From assembly GCA_017409405.1 (NCBI GenBank), contig JAFQSU010000083.1:1-41052 (forward strand): a stretch of 41,052 nucleotides of DNA, read 5' to 3'. The notes beneath the pieces are model-generated. The model was not told where the DNA came from. It searched no databases and saw only the letters and a list, made by a program, of their open reading frames with translations. Below, in pieces: positions 35,001 through 40,913 of this stretch (position 1 is the stretch's first letter; every line of letters starts with the position of its first letter). Source of the DNA: Oscillospiraceae bacterium (lineage in GTDB: Bacteria > Bacillota > Clostridia > Oscillospirales > JAAYXM01). The position numbers and the translations under genes were made by a program.

Positions 35001-36829
35001 ATCCGCTTGATGAGGTCGCACTGACAAGCGGTTATGTTCAGAACAGTTCTCATGAAACCACTCCCGGAGTTATGCCTGAAACCTTTGAATACGTCCTTGC
35101 AAGACGTAAAGGAACAAATCTTGACACCCTCTACACAACGGTCTTTGAACCGTATAGGAACAACCGCTATCTTACAGAAATGTCAGACGTTCCGGTAGAA
35201 ATGTCACCGTCAAGCACGGCAAGCGAGGGTAAAGATGACATAGCTAAGGCTGTAAAGGTAGTTCGCACAGACGGACGTGTTGACTATATCGTCTATGCGA
35301 CAAACAACAATGTTCTGTATACCGTAACGGATAGCGAGAACGGAATAAGCTTCAATTTCCGTGGGTTTGTCGGAGTTTACAGCGTAAACGCAGACAAGAA
35401 GAACATATATAGCTATGTAAATGACGGTGATATTATCTGTAATACTGCAGATATGCAGAGCTACACACCGCATGACTACAAGGCATATACCGGCACTGTT
35501 GATAGCTTCACAAAAGAGCTTTCATGGGAAAACAAGATATATGTAAAGACAAGTGATACTGTTGACACATCAAAGATTATCGGCAATGCAGTGTATGTAA
35601 ACAACGACGGAGTACAGAGTGGTGCATACATGATAAAGGATGCAGTGCAGAACGGAGATATTCTTGAACTTGATATAGGAACTGTTTCAGCTATAAGAAG
35701 TTATGCGGATGTTAACGACTTTGACAAGGGTTATGTGTATAACATAGGCATAGGTCAGGGTGTTACTATTCCGATATCAAATATTGAGGATTATGGGCCT
35801 CGGTTTGATAAGGCGTATGCTGAAGAAGACTTTACTGCGACTGCAGGAAGCACATTCACAACAACAATCAGTGCAATGGCTGAAGATCTTGCAAAAGTAA
35901 GCTATTATGGTACAAATATCCCGAGAGGAGCAACTGTTGACGAGAACACGGGAAAGGTGACATGGAAGCCTGATGCAAGTCAGACGGGCAACAATCACTT
36001 CCAGATAACGGCGCGTGACGAGTACGGACGTGAGAACACCGAGAGCTTTATCGTAACCGTCTACGGATCAACGACAGGTTCACCGTCAACGGGTAATGAT
36101 AGCACGGATTCAACCGAAACTCCGTCAGGAGACACCTCCGGCGGTGGCGGCGGTGGAGGTGGCGGCGGTGGCGCCGCACCTGCCCCCGATACGGACGAAA
36201 ATGTAGGGGATGATGAAGGCCTTCTCCCTGAGGAGAAGGTGCCGAGCGAAGGTGAGGCGGATGAGGCGGAAAATGGCGATACAACAAACCTCCGCTTCAC
36301 CGACCTTGGCTCCCACGCCTGGGCAGAGGATGCAATTAACGAGCTTGCAGAAAAGGGCATCATCAAGGGAACAAGTGATACCACCTTCTCACCGTCTGCC
36401 AATATCACACGAGCAGATTTTGCACTGCTTCTCGTCCGCGCATTTGACCTTAAGTCGGACAACAACGAAAACTTTGCAGATGTTTCGGCTTCTGATTACT
36501 TCGCAGCCGAGCTTGCAATAGCACGAAATACAGGCATTGTCGGCGGTATAGGTGATAACAAGTATGCACCGCGCAACACTATAACCCGTCAGGATATGAT
36601 GGTAATAGTATATCGCGCATTGCAGAAACTTGGTGTAGAACTTGAAATCGCAGATGTTGATTATGAGGATTTTGCAGATGTTGCAGACTATGCACAGGAT
36701 GCAGTAAAAGCACTCATAACGAGCGGTCTTGTAAACGGTAAGAACGGTAAAATAGCTCCGACCGACTATACGACTCGTGCAGAGGTTGCAGTATTGCTTA
36801 AACGCATGCTTGACTACACAGCAAAATAA
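26006..36829 (+). CDS. Giant cell-wall-anchored heparinase II/III-type polysaccharide lyase, 3607 aa
   Basis: I start it at 26006, with AAGGAGG 5 bases upstream; an in-frame ATG at 25979 has no ribosome site and would spoil the signal peptide (MKKRILSLILSVCMLVSLLP, then INALAA). Type B modules lie at about 35-285, 286-550 and 790-1070. They alternate with beta-sandwich units beginning AVYDLT or LKYDFA and with Big_2-like Ig domains up to about 2160. The lyase spans about 2175-3260: cysteine ribbon CHYC (2225-2228) and CPDC (2251-2254), NESSPSYH (Y2602, H2603), HTHKD (2776-2780) and SHN (2818-2820). Next come a putative-Ig domain with WKPDASQ, an 11-glycine and acidic linker, and three SLH domains (3428-3607). 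It should be wall-bound and cleave an acidic polysaccharide by beta-elimination. It parallels the 2896-aa lyase but carries mostly unrelated N-terminal modules, so it probably binds a different glycan or glycan region. Confidence 0.9.
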   Translation: MKKRILSLILSVCMLVSLLPINALAAVVPESAPIVPIEYDISTNALTEAAKATKYDNNTLGLVSWLAKGSAEAATLDVPAKTAAYQMTNRIGSMKDNSPTLLEKGFSSQFVVDAWSDVGGTPTFSNHADHSNYTKGLIVYGVRLKVPAGKYTLSLKNDFAIGDVANTFKSNGAFTKGAVTKVYFGKAETNASSSSEAFSAAKAVVSEDNYLGWYSSMDLSQTTSYAKELTVSEDGEYFVTFVADADSLTKNGDCYFRDTGWAFQQFYLSGITLTPVPPEGYILYDEANYDITSGALTDTALTDHGAGASFDGNELSKVSWLAKGSVANAALDLTKTDGYELEARKGGSTDTSLTLGNLGFNGRFISEWRDKDATTGAISEPTNGYCREESPYVYGIKINVPNDGEYTLSLKNNYTSDDIDNSYKVKGKFARGVAAKVTLTRVQPADVATSAALGQAATNLQIKNALAASSSTHELGWYDSTKLAIDENTPYITDFDKKLKLSAGEYFVVFEANTESLEINPEELTVNDQAKAQFFCVSGISLRSALPKAYSGYTAVYDLTSASDFKTATYEKTNNLWQFAGTDADNASFTTGTNSVSFDIGTESFAEVEINVPVKGRYRINLSHEKADLGAVGAVYINGEKLGTVDYSKASGDNYVGTYEFESAGKYKVKFKAEGGIGTAQTPGTLTLYGGGKRALVNAELSLSDNVLSVSRAWLSDGSEADASKLSVKYSIDGTASAEIDKNTGVITPKVNSEFTTLYATISLDGVSVDCELYANVVKDLPESMKGNIDTIVYNITSDVLWSGALGTDNSGDDETKDAYDTQTADDLISNNELGYISWLARLKNPEPALDLTKTAPYQLGYRLGGSVDNSPALYVEGFVSQFVVKQWNPGDDITTAEPIRDNYGTKNKILYSIRLKVDEPGKYKLALKNSFTKDSTRIHTTFRTDGEFTKGAVTQVHFAKAKDAAADNAYTTPAKAAESLDENAVTLGWYDSRRLAQNANTPAVTEFDTVLDIAEAGEYYVYFEGNNESLEKNSDVYYRNDGNNNSWFQQFMLSGIELVPVLPTGYSGSTAVYDLTVSDVFENATYDNTGKFWAFKGTDAQSAVYNVSENAVSFDVGTDAYTAVEINIPASGKYRVGLDYATSPDGGVGAVYVLDPGTSDIAASLSDSTELGAVNYHAPQKGTGTTVLGEYSFTVPGKYIVVFKYKSGTGTLQSPKTITLDGGDSSDVLMDIELNLYGEQIVVNGILTDGTDANLTNADITYRISDGASATVDSLTGVVTPVLESEDTTVWAEVTLDGMSLKKELAVKIKKTEYSKYTLTYDFATVDGVTDGHKITYGDTMRFWEFEAENGDFAISKQSYGLRADAVPGNWFALKFYVPAVGTYHTELLRSTASYGGDSEMYVLPAGADIESAINGGSAKYLGEIKSYSAMFGENTLQLLDNITFDTIGEYIVVFRSTDVGGKGQSSIMPGKLSFVGGGNPALTSVITDLDEVVVNVGASRVLTVIQSMQSDYVAAFESAYDVTFEIENTDIAKVYDDGTVAGLAVGETTLTVTAVMGDTVAVKSHKVKVLPRGYAGYTLKYDFANVPVFEETTYESTHNFWQYYGSDADWTAVEVNIPEAGKYALSTDAGFSGEIYIGTTVDNVQAVSGECAFATAGSYLVMFKNSGGAVPETLTLYGGDGAVLMGVDVAYADYMAYVSNAYMSDGTSLDVTKADIMYSIADFEKGAVISENGKVFLADGGKTSIFADVTYEGKTVRGEVSVDLPAADPDTMKASGESVLYNLVKRSTSWQGHNGNKTYIGYITYDMTDGNWEWYMTDKSNPTTMAYSSPRVDITGNERLEINLDANNWLALKIKVPAEGRYWINEKSSRTSRLKSLYIDTGKLFFIPVGASIEEIEASLTPETMAGKISYLDNSLDAWTVVSEDLGSVYFPEAGEYLMVYQEALGLNAKRVEPIDVSLDGTNRVRFLDIEVDGGSELAAGSEADLAIRARLLDGTLIDGADATDVTYKWSSSDESVAKVSDGKLVAVGDGTALITLEAVYPDNVTVKTVERINVIESATVVGIEIVGDKMGFVDRYIPLSVNLVFDTGTTKALTGTAVMYAAEGDGADVKGNSVSSSKPGTIKVSASAIYQGAEYNTETPLEIEFKAHTMKSEPSYYTYDRLAALRENAEKYDWVQSQIKSAKKSGDTALENFDRIYEMLIPEGLPRATRPALREDPEYNLCHYCGANVSMFGDFTMNMYTNPWKIQCPDCRRNFPSNDFGSFYKIGLDEHGYFDVTRARERHHNMLTHGSLDAVCDCVDIPIEEKSDAWYDFYGYGDPNGYLYNEAYTELWADSSKDTYNKDPYKGVEVDGARWGVDDGWGYDTGRIHPNGVAEVHTYIATYLYVGAVNEVNYAIRNLARAYAYTGEEKYGIQGAILLDRLADVYPDYSTHLFFDKGFATGGGGTAYGKVKGTIGDSSYIMYPLEAADAFFPLLVNENETLLKALQEKAKEFNLENPKTTGEHVWQNWADGIVRETFRAAKSADIYGNVGYQERAVSLAILVLNSKPESDEMAEWLFATGGRITRDDGTYYCPGGNLGAMIMNVLDRDGNGNESSPSYHSGWVPMLQSCAEYLNMYTDDPKYNLFKNPKFAQLFISQIPLVLVDDHTAQIGDTGSPADNEIQLSASSSAFMELKDTPLGNIIAEELYRENGYTAEGLRYDMFTHDPERLEREVLERIDLGDGILRESTMLTGYGFAVLRDGAENGDKNTATYTNNMRDWWIYFGSNQHQMSHTHKDTLNLGFEAYGLNMAPDLGYPEATGANLNRFQWIRQTISHNTVTVNETAQIYNQRKLGPMHFDDSGDIKLMDIDGHMAYDATDIYRRTLVSVNVGADVSYAVDFFRVKGGHDHIYSFHSQSDEIYETVGLDNIEYQTDNGRADGNYIGSYAGADVKFGDDPSLSSSKFTYPGGYTWMKNVRRDTSGVSSFTVDFNVTDFRKVLKDGKDLHLRMTMLNDGYPLDEVALTSGYVQNSSHETTPGVMPETFEYVLARRKGTNLDTLYTTVFEPYRNNRYLTEMSDVPVEMSPSSTASEGKDDIAKAVKVVRTDGRVDYIVYATNNNVLYTVTDSENGISFNFRGFVGVYSVNADKKNIYSYVNDGDIICNTADMQSYTPHDYKAYTGTVDSFTKELSWENKIYVKTSDTVDTSKIIGNAVYVNNDGVQSGAYMIKDAVQNGDILELDIGTVSAIRSYADVNDFDKGYVYNIGIGQGVTIPISNIEDYGPRFDKAYAEEDFTATAGSTFTTTISAMAEDLAKVSYYGTNIPRGATVDENTGKVTWKPDASQTGNNHFQITARDEYGRENTESFIVTVYGSTTGSPSTGNDSTDSTETPSGDTSGGGGGGGGGGGAAPAPDTDENVGDDEGLLPEEKVPSEGEADEAENGDTTNLRFTDLGSHAWAEDAINELAEKGIIKGTSDTTFSPSANITRADFALLLVRAFDLKSDNNENFADVSASDYFAAELAIARNTGIVGGIGDNKYAPRNTITRQDMMVIVYRALQKLGVELEIADVDYEDFADVADYAQDAVKALITSGLVNGKNGKIAPTDYTTRAEVAVLLKRMLDYTAK
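36140..36172 (+). repeat. Poly-glycine coding tract in giant lyase 2
   Basis: Eleven glycine codons in a row sit at the same place as the twelve in giant lyase 1 (12460-12495). Confidence 0.85.
36215..36269. repeat. Intergenic-type palindromic repeat embedded in the linker of giant lyase 2
   Basis: The DNA (CCTTCTCCCTGAGGAGAAGG, then TGCCGAGCGAAGG) is nearly identical to 12541-12595 and encodes LLPEEKVPSEGEADEAE. The part CCTTCTCCCTGAGGAGAAGG is itself an inverted repeat. Confidence 0.5.
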
Positions 36830-36837
36830 GAATACAA

Positions 36838-36870
36838 TTTGGGAGGCGGGATTTCTCACCGCCTCCCAAA
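36838..36870 (+). terminator. Hairpin terminator after giant lyase 2
   Basis: Perfect 12-base arms TTTGGGAGGCGG and CCGCCTCCCAAA enclose a 9-base loop 8 bases after the stop codon. The tract after it is A-rich rather than T-rich, so it may stabilise the transcript end as well as stop transcription. Confidence 0.6.
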
Positions 36871-36957
36871 AAACAAGGTGATGTTCATGCTGATAATTCA
36901 GAGTGAAATCCTTTGACGGAAAAATAATATAACAGATTTATGTGGGGAGAAAAGTCA

Positions 36958-37890
36958 ATGAAAAATTACAGAGTTTTTGATGCACATTGTGATACTATGA
37001 GGGTTGTTTGGGAAAAGAACGAAAATCTAAAAGAAACCTCGTGTATGGTCGGACTGAATATGCTGAAGAAGTATTCCGGATTCACTCAGATTTTTGCAGC
37101 GTGGATAAATTCAAAAGAGGGAAATCCTCTTGCACAGGCCGTTTGTATTGCAGATAAATTTTATGAAGAAATTTCACGGAATCAACTTACTCCGATTTTT
37201 GACGCAGAAACGCTTACTGACGTTGTAACAGGCAATAAGCTTGGTGCAATTCTCGCTTTGGAAGACGGAGTGGCACTTTGCGGAGATATACGCGTGCTTA
37301 ATATGTTACATAAGCTTGGTTTTCGTGCAGTTACGCTTACGTGGAACGGCTCAAACGAACTCGGTGACGGAGCAGTTGACAGCGAAGGCAAAGGTTTGAC
37401 TGCATTCGGCAAGGATGTTGTGAGAAAAATGAATGAGCTTGGAATGGTTGTTGACGTCTCTCATTTGTCTGAGCGCGGCTTTTGGGATGTTATTGAGCTT
37501 TCGAGCAAACCGATTATGGCATCTCATTCAAATGCAAGAGCAATCTGCGACCATCCGAGAAACTTGTCCGATGAACAGCTTCGGGCACTTATAAAAAACA
37601 ACGGGGCGGTCGGAATTAATCTTTATAATGTATTCCTTAATGGGACAAACGACGCATCAATGACAGATGTTATACGTCATATAGAGCACATTCTGTCTCT
37701 CGGAGGAGAAAATATCATCGGTATGGGCGCAGACTATGACGGGATGGATTTCGCTGCTAAAGGAATTGAAAATGCAGGCAAACTGTGCTGTCTTTTTGAT
37801 GAACTTTCAAAGCTTGGATATAGCGATGAATTGATAGAAAAGCTCACATATAAAAACTTTGTAAGAGTATTTTCTGAATGCTTAAGATGA
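36958..37890 (+). CDS. Membrane dipeptidase family (peptidase M19) protein, 310 aa
   Basis: I start it at 36958, 7 bases after GGGGAGA; the ATG at 36940 overlaps the ribosome site. All five zinc-site residues of the M19 family are visible: H10 and D12 (FDAHCDTM), E102 (LALEDG), H169 (VDVSHLSERG) and H190 (MASHSNAR). The family strand AICDHPRNLSDEQLRAL follows. Enzymes of this family hydrolyse dipeptides, often with a C-terminal D-amino acid. There is no signal peptide, so it is cytoplasmic. Its position in a polysaccharide locus is odd, although M19-type genes are seen beside Gfo/Idh/MocA genes in Clostridia. It may act on a peptide-like part of the imported material or be a bystander. Confidence 0.9.
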   Translation: MKNYRVFDAHCDTMRVVWEKNENLKETSCMVGLNMLKKYSGFTQIFAAWINSKEGNPLAQAVCIADKFYEEISRNQLTPIFDAETLTDVVTGNKLGAILALEDGVALCGDIRVLNMLHKLGFRAVTLTWNGSNELGDGAVDSEGKGLTAFGKDVVRKMNELGMVVDVSHLSERGFWDVIELSSKPIMASHSNARAICDHPRNLSDEQLRALIKNNGAVGINLYNVFLNGTNDASMTDVIRHIEHILSLGGENIIGMGADYDGMDFAAKGIENAGKLCCLFDELSKLGYSDELIEKLTYKNFVRVFSECLR

Positions 37891-37953
37891 ATTTAACGAG
37901 TGAATGTCCTTATGAAATTTCCTAAATAAGAATTCAGTAAAAGGAGTATGAAT

Positions 37954-38958
37954 ATGAACATAGCATTTTGGGGATATCGGCACGGTCATACAGGTGCGAT
38001 TTACAAAGAGGCAAAAATGAATGCCAAAATAAATATAGTCGGAGCATTTGAAGCAGCCGAAGAAGGAAGAAAGCTTGCCGAAAGTGTGGGAGTGGAATTT
38101 AACTACTCATCCGCTGAGGAGCTCCTTGCAGATGAAAGAGTTGATATTGTCAACATAGGCGGATATTATACTGAAAGAGGCGCTCAGGCTATTGCCGCAC
38201 TTAGGGCAGGAAAGCATGTTTTCTGTGATAAACCGCTTTGTACAAGCCTTCAGGAACTTGATGAAATAGAAGCACTTGCAAAAGAGAAAAATCTTTTTGT
38301 CGGTTGTGATTTTACCATGCGCTTTGAAAACGGTATGCGCACTGTAAGAGAAATGATCATGCGCGGCGATATCGGGGAAATAGGTGCGATAAATCTTACA
38401 GGACAGCATGCACTTATGTACGGCTCACGTCCTATGTGGTACTTTGAAGAGGGTAAGCATGGCGGAACAATAAATGATATTGCGATTCACGCAGTTGACC
38501 TCGTGCGTTTTATTTCCGGTCTCGGTGTCAAGAAGGCAACAGCGGCACGTACATGGAATCACTTTGCAACAGAAGTACCGCATTTTCATGATTGCGGTCA
38601 GTTTATGGCAGAGCTTGACAACGGTGCTGGCTTTACCGGGGATGTGTCATATGCTGCTCCTGCAAGCTGCGGACCGAAACTTGAAACGTATTGGAGATTC
38701 ACAGTCTGGGGAACAAAAGGTGTAATTGAATACAAATATAAGGGTGGACCTAAGACCGAAAATGATGATGAAAGACGCGTTTTTGTAGCACTTGAAGGAA
38801 GTGACGGGTTTGTTGCTGTTCCAAAGTCAAAGTATGAGACAAGCGGGCTTTCTGAGTTTATAAAGGAAGTCGGCGGAGAGAAAAATCTTCTCAGCTCCAC
38901 AGTAGAAACCTTTAAAAGCACACGTGATACATTGCGGATACAAGCGGCTGTGAAATGA
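37954..38958 (+). CDS. Gfo/Idh/MocA-family oxidoreductase, 334 aa
   Basis: I prefer the ATG at 37954, which is 7 bases from AAAGGAG; the one at 37948 is a single base away from it. The Rossmann start is MNIAFWGYRHGHTGAIYKEA, without a standard GxGxxG. The family motif appears as VFCDKPLCTS (DKP for EKP). The catalytic region is GGTINDIAIHAVDLVRF, with the expected aspartate and histidine. This places it near the 316-aa protein at 13219, which also has DKP and an unusual N-terminus and also follows a giant lyase. The reaction is probably NAD(P)-dependent oxidation of a sugar derivative. It follows the dipeptidase gene by 63 bases and is likely co-transcribed with it. Confidence 0.87.
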   Translation: MNIAFWGYRHGHTGAIYKEAKMNAKINIVGAFEAAEEGRKLAESVGVEFNYSSAEELLADERVDIVNIGGYYTERGAQAIAALRAGKHVFCDKPLCTSLQELDEIEALAKEKNLFVGCDFTMRFENGMRTVREMIMRGDIGEIGAINLTGQHALMYGSRPMWYFEEGKHGGTINDIAIHAVDLVRFISGLGVKKATAARTWNHFATEVPHFHDCGQFMAELDNGAGFTGDVSYAAPASCGPKLETYWRFTVWGTKGVIEYKYKGGPKTENDDERRVFVALEGSDGFVAVPKSKYETSGLSEFIKEVGGEKNLLSSTVETFKSTRDTLRIQAAVK

Positions 38959-38994
38959 GAAGTAAGCACATAGTATGTTGAACAAGCGAGTTTT

Positions 38995-39537
38995 TTACAT
39001 TCCGAGATTAGGTATATGCTCTGAAAATACCGTAGGGGTTTTGCCTGCAAAAAGCTCACTTGCATTTCTTGCAAAATCTTCGCAGGTCAGGTCACGGTTG
39101 CGTATGATGCTTGGTGGGCATATAAAAGAGATTTCATAAAGCCAGATTCCGCTGTAGCCGACATCCTTGAAAGTTTGCAGAATGTTTTTCCAATCAAGCT
39201 TTCCCTCGCCGGGGAGCCAATGTCTTTCGTTTATAAAATCGTAATCTGAAATATGCGTAGTAATGATCTTGTTCCCGAGCTTATGTATAAAATCAACGGG
39301 GTTTTCGCTGAGAAGATGATTGGTGTCGAAGCAAACTCTCAGTCTGTCGTCTACGCTTATAAGCTCTGAAATTTCATCCGAATTTCTACCGAGACATGTC
39401 CTCGGCAAATCCTCAACAGCTATCACGCCTCCTTGCTTTGACGCAAATTCGGAAAGTATACCGAGGCCTTCTTTGGCGCGCTCCATTCTGGATTGTCTGT
39501 CCTCGTCCGGTATAGGTTCACCGCCTAATACAATGTA
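38995..39537 (-). pseudogene. Sugar isomerase/epimerase (TIM barrel), N-terminus missing
   Basis: The minus strand reads GGEPIPDEDRQSRMERAKEG and continues to the stop at 38995. The metal-ligand pattern of xylose-isomerase-like TIM barrels is present (E in VIAVEDLPR, D in RVCFDTNH, H in ITTHISDYDF, E in LYEISFI). Only about 180 residues remain of an expected 270-290. Upstream of about 39537 homology stops, and an in-frame stop occurs at 39550-39552, inside the sequence of a different gene read on the other strand. An ATG at 39486 could give a 163-aa product, but it would lack the first strands of the barrel. It is a broken gene or a contig misjoin. Confidence 0.75.
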
Positions 39538-39871
39538 CGGATTCCAGCTTTACGGTTCTTTCTGCAGACTTGACCCGTTAGCAGCAGAGGCGGTACAGTC
39601 TGAAACTACACTTGAGAGCGAGTCGATTCTCCGTGAACACACTCTCCCGTATTATCCGGTAACCTTGTGGCTTGATTTCAATGAAGAAGAGCAGTCAGTT
39701 ATTGACATGTACAAGACAGGACTTCTGACATATACAGATGAAATGATGCTTAAGTTTATTCTCGGTCAGGAACCGATTTCGAACTTTGATACTTTTGTAG
39801 AAACTGCCAAGGAAATGGGTGTCCAAGAAGTTCTCGGTGCATATGAATCTGCGTATAACAGAGTAAAGTAA
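39530..39871 (+). pseudogene. Extracellular solute-binding protein, C-terminal fragment
   Basis: From about 39530 the plus strand reads TMYGFQLYGSFCRLDPLAAE, matching VIYGFQTIGSYLRLDPEAVD of the complete protein at 24241-25800. It continues in register through FILGQEPISNFDTF to YNRVK and a stop. About 400 N-terminal residues are missing. Upstream in the same frame the DNA belongs to the isomerase gene on the other strand, so any in-frame ATG there (for example at 39320) gives antisense sequence. No ribosome site or signal peptide exists. Hairpin C follows 6 bases after the stop. Confidence 0.85.
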
Positions 39872-39877
39872 GAAAAA

Positions 39878-39901
39878 ACATGGACTCGTACGAGTCCATG
39901 T
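39878..39901 (+). terminator. Terminator hairpin C, left copy
   Basis: This is a perfect 24-base palindrome (arms ACATGGACTCGT and ACGAGTCCATGT). It is repeated exactly at 40159-40182 on the far side of mobile element copy 2. Confidence 0.85.
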
Positions 39902-40158
39902 CAGACTGTCGAAAAAGGCGCGAGAACATAAGCGGAGAAAAAAATTAAAGAGAGTTTTTTCGTAAAACAAACATTGGTCAAAAGCAAATGCACGCATATT
40001 TAAAATCCCTTGAAGTGTCGAACTTCAAGGGATTTTCCGCTTATTTTGCCCGAATGTCACCTCTCGGAGTATACACATACTCCTTCGGGTTCCATTCGGG
40101 TAATCTCACACCTTTTTGGACAATCTCCCAGCGTGTCGATAGGTTTATCGACACGCTG
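39902..40158 (+). mobile_element. Miniature inverted-repeat element, copy 2 (257 bp)
   Basis: It starts CAGACTGTCG and ends CGACACGCTG. It equals the reverse complement of copy 1 apart from scattered substitutions and one extra T near 40002. The terminal hairpin with arms CAGCGTGTCGATA and TATCGACACGCTG (one change in the loop-proximal part) is at 40129-40158. An open frame from 39988 to 40194 (VSNFKGFSAYFARMSPLGVY and onward) crosses it and has a counterpart in copy 1. I regard it as non-coding chance because it begins without a ribosome site and ends in flanking DNA. Confidence 0.85.
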
Positions 40159-40182
40159 ACATGGACTCGTACGAGTCCATGT
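40159..40182 (+). terminator. Terminator hairpin C, right copy
   Basis: This is an exact duplicate of 39878-39901, followed at once by a T tract (TTTTTT), which makes it a textbook intrinsic terminator. The T tract is only at this copy, so the original hairpin with its T tract lies here and the left copy is the duplication product, cut off from the T tract by the element. Confidence 0.88.
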
Positions 40183-40198
40183 TTTTTTACTTAAAGGA

Positions 40199-40227
40199 TT
40201 GAGTTTAGCCGTGGTATATGTTATAAT
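40199..40227 (+). promoter_or_regulatory. Vegetative promoter of the dfx-rubredoxin operon
   Basis: TTGAGT (40199-40204) and TATAAT (40222-40227) have the ideal 17-base spacing, about 97 bases before the desulfoferrodoxin ATG. The promoter lies just after the duplicated terminator, so the element has not separated it from its genes. Confidence 0.75.
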
Positions 40228-40323
40228 CTAAAAAGAACTTGATTCGGTTTATGGATAAAAAGAGCTTTGAACTCACATAAAAGAAAAAAGATTAAATATA
40301 ATAAGAATATTGGAGGTATTAAG

Positions 40324-40707
40324 ATGAAAGAAAAAAGATTTTTTATTTGTGAGCATTGCGGAAATATTGCAGAAAAAATTCACGATGCCGGTGTTCCGAT
40401 AGTTTGCTGCGGAGAAAAGATGTCAGAACTAAAAGCAGGAGTTGTTGAAGCCAGCCGTGAAAAGCATATTCCGGTTGTAAATGTTTCGGAAAATAAGGTT
40501 ACGGTTGTTGTCGGCGAGGTTTTGCATCCGATGACTGATGAACACAGCATTACTTGGGTTTGTCTTGAAACTGATCGCGGAAGCCAACTTAAGACATTGT
40601 CCGCAGGGGATGAGCCTACCGTTTCTTTCTTATTGAGTGATGAGACCGCAGTTGCAGTGTATGCATATTGTAACTTGCATGGTTTATGGAAAGTAGAAAT
40701 AAAATAA
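40324..40707 (+). CDS. dfx: Desulfoferrodoxin (superoxide reductase), 127 aa
   Basis: I start it at 40324, with GGAGG 7 bases upstream; the upstream ATG at 40267 has no ribosome site. The N-terminal desulforedoxin-like domain has four cysteines (C9, C12, C28, C29) for the rubredoxin-type iron. The C-terminal domain has the superoxide-reducing iron site: H48 (REKHIP, with the catalytic lysine K47), H68 and H74 (GEVLHPMTDEHSITW), and C116 and H119 (CNLHGLW). It is therefore a two-iron class enzyme, which reduces superoxide to hydrogen peroxide in the cytoplasm of anaerobes. Rubredoxin, its usual electron donor, is encoded 15 bases downstream. Confidence 0.95.
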   Translation: MKEKRFFICEHCGNIAEKIHDAGVPIVCCGEKMSELKAGVVEASREKHIPVVNVSENKVTVVVGEVLHPMTDEHSITWVCLETDRGSQLKTLSAGDEPTVSFLLSDETAVAVYAYCNLHGLWKVEIK

Positions 40708-40722
40708 CGGAGGTGAAAATAA

Positions 40723-40881
40723 ATGAAATATATTTGCGATGTATGCGGATGGGTATACGACGAAGCGGTCGGCGATCCGGATAACGGAATTGCTGCCGGC
40801 ACAAAGTTTGAAGATCTTCCTGAAGACTTTGAATGTCCGCTTTGCGGCGTCGGTAAAGATAGCTTCAGCCCGGAAGACTAA
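40723..40881 (+). CDS. Rubredoxin, 52 aa
   Basis: The small gene begins [20 protein letters not shown] and ends with DSFSPED. The two iron-binding loops are CDVCG (C5, C8) and CPLCG (C38, C41). The length is the family standard. An ACGGAGGTG ribosome site lies 7 bases before the ATG. It is an electron carrier and, in this operon, the likely donor to the superoxide reductase encoded just upstream. A hairpin terminator follows 6 bases after the stop. Confidence 0.96.
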   Translation: MKYICDVCGWVYDEAVGDPDNGIAAGTKFEDLPEDFECPLCGVGKDSFSPED

Positions 40882-40887
40882 AAAATC

Positions 40888-40913
40888 ACAGGAGAGACAT
40901 TTGTCTCTCCTGT
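40888..40913 (+). terminator. Terminator hairpin D after rubredoxin
   Basis: Arms ACAGGAGAGACA and TGTCTCTCCTGT enclose a 2-base loop. The third element copy begins immediately after its last base, as in the other two insertions. If the pattern holds, a second copy of this hairpin lies beyond the window. Confidence 0.8.

Noticed and set aside
36890-36916. Fourth copy of the TCATNCTGAG repeat (AATTCAGAGTGAAATCC)
   Set aside because: The resemblance is too weak and lacks the TCGAAGAAT half.
39320-39529. Plus-strand N-terminal extension of the solute-binding protein fragment
   Set aside because: This part is antisense to the isomerase remnant and has no signal peptide. Only the sequence after 39530 matches solute-binding proteins.
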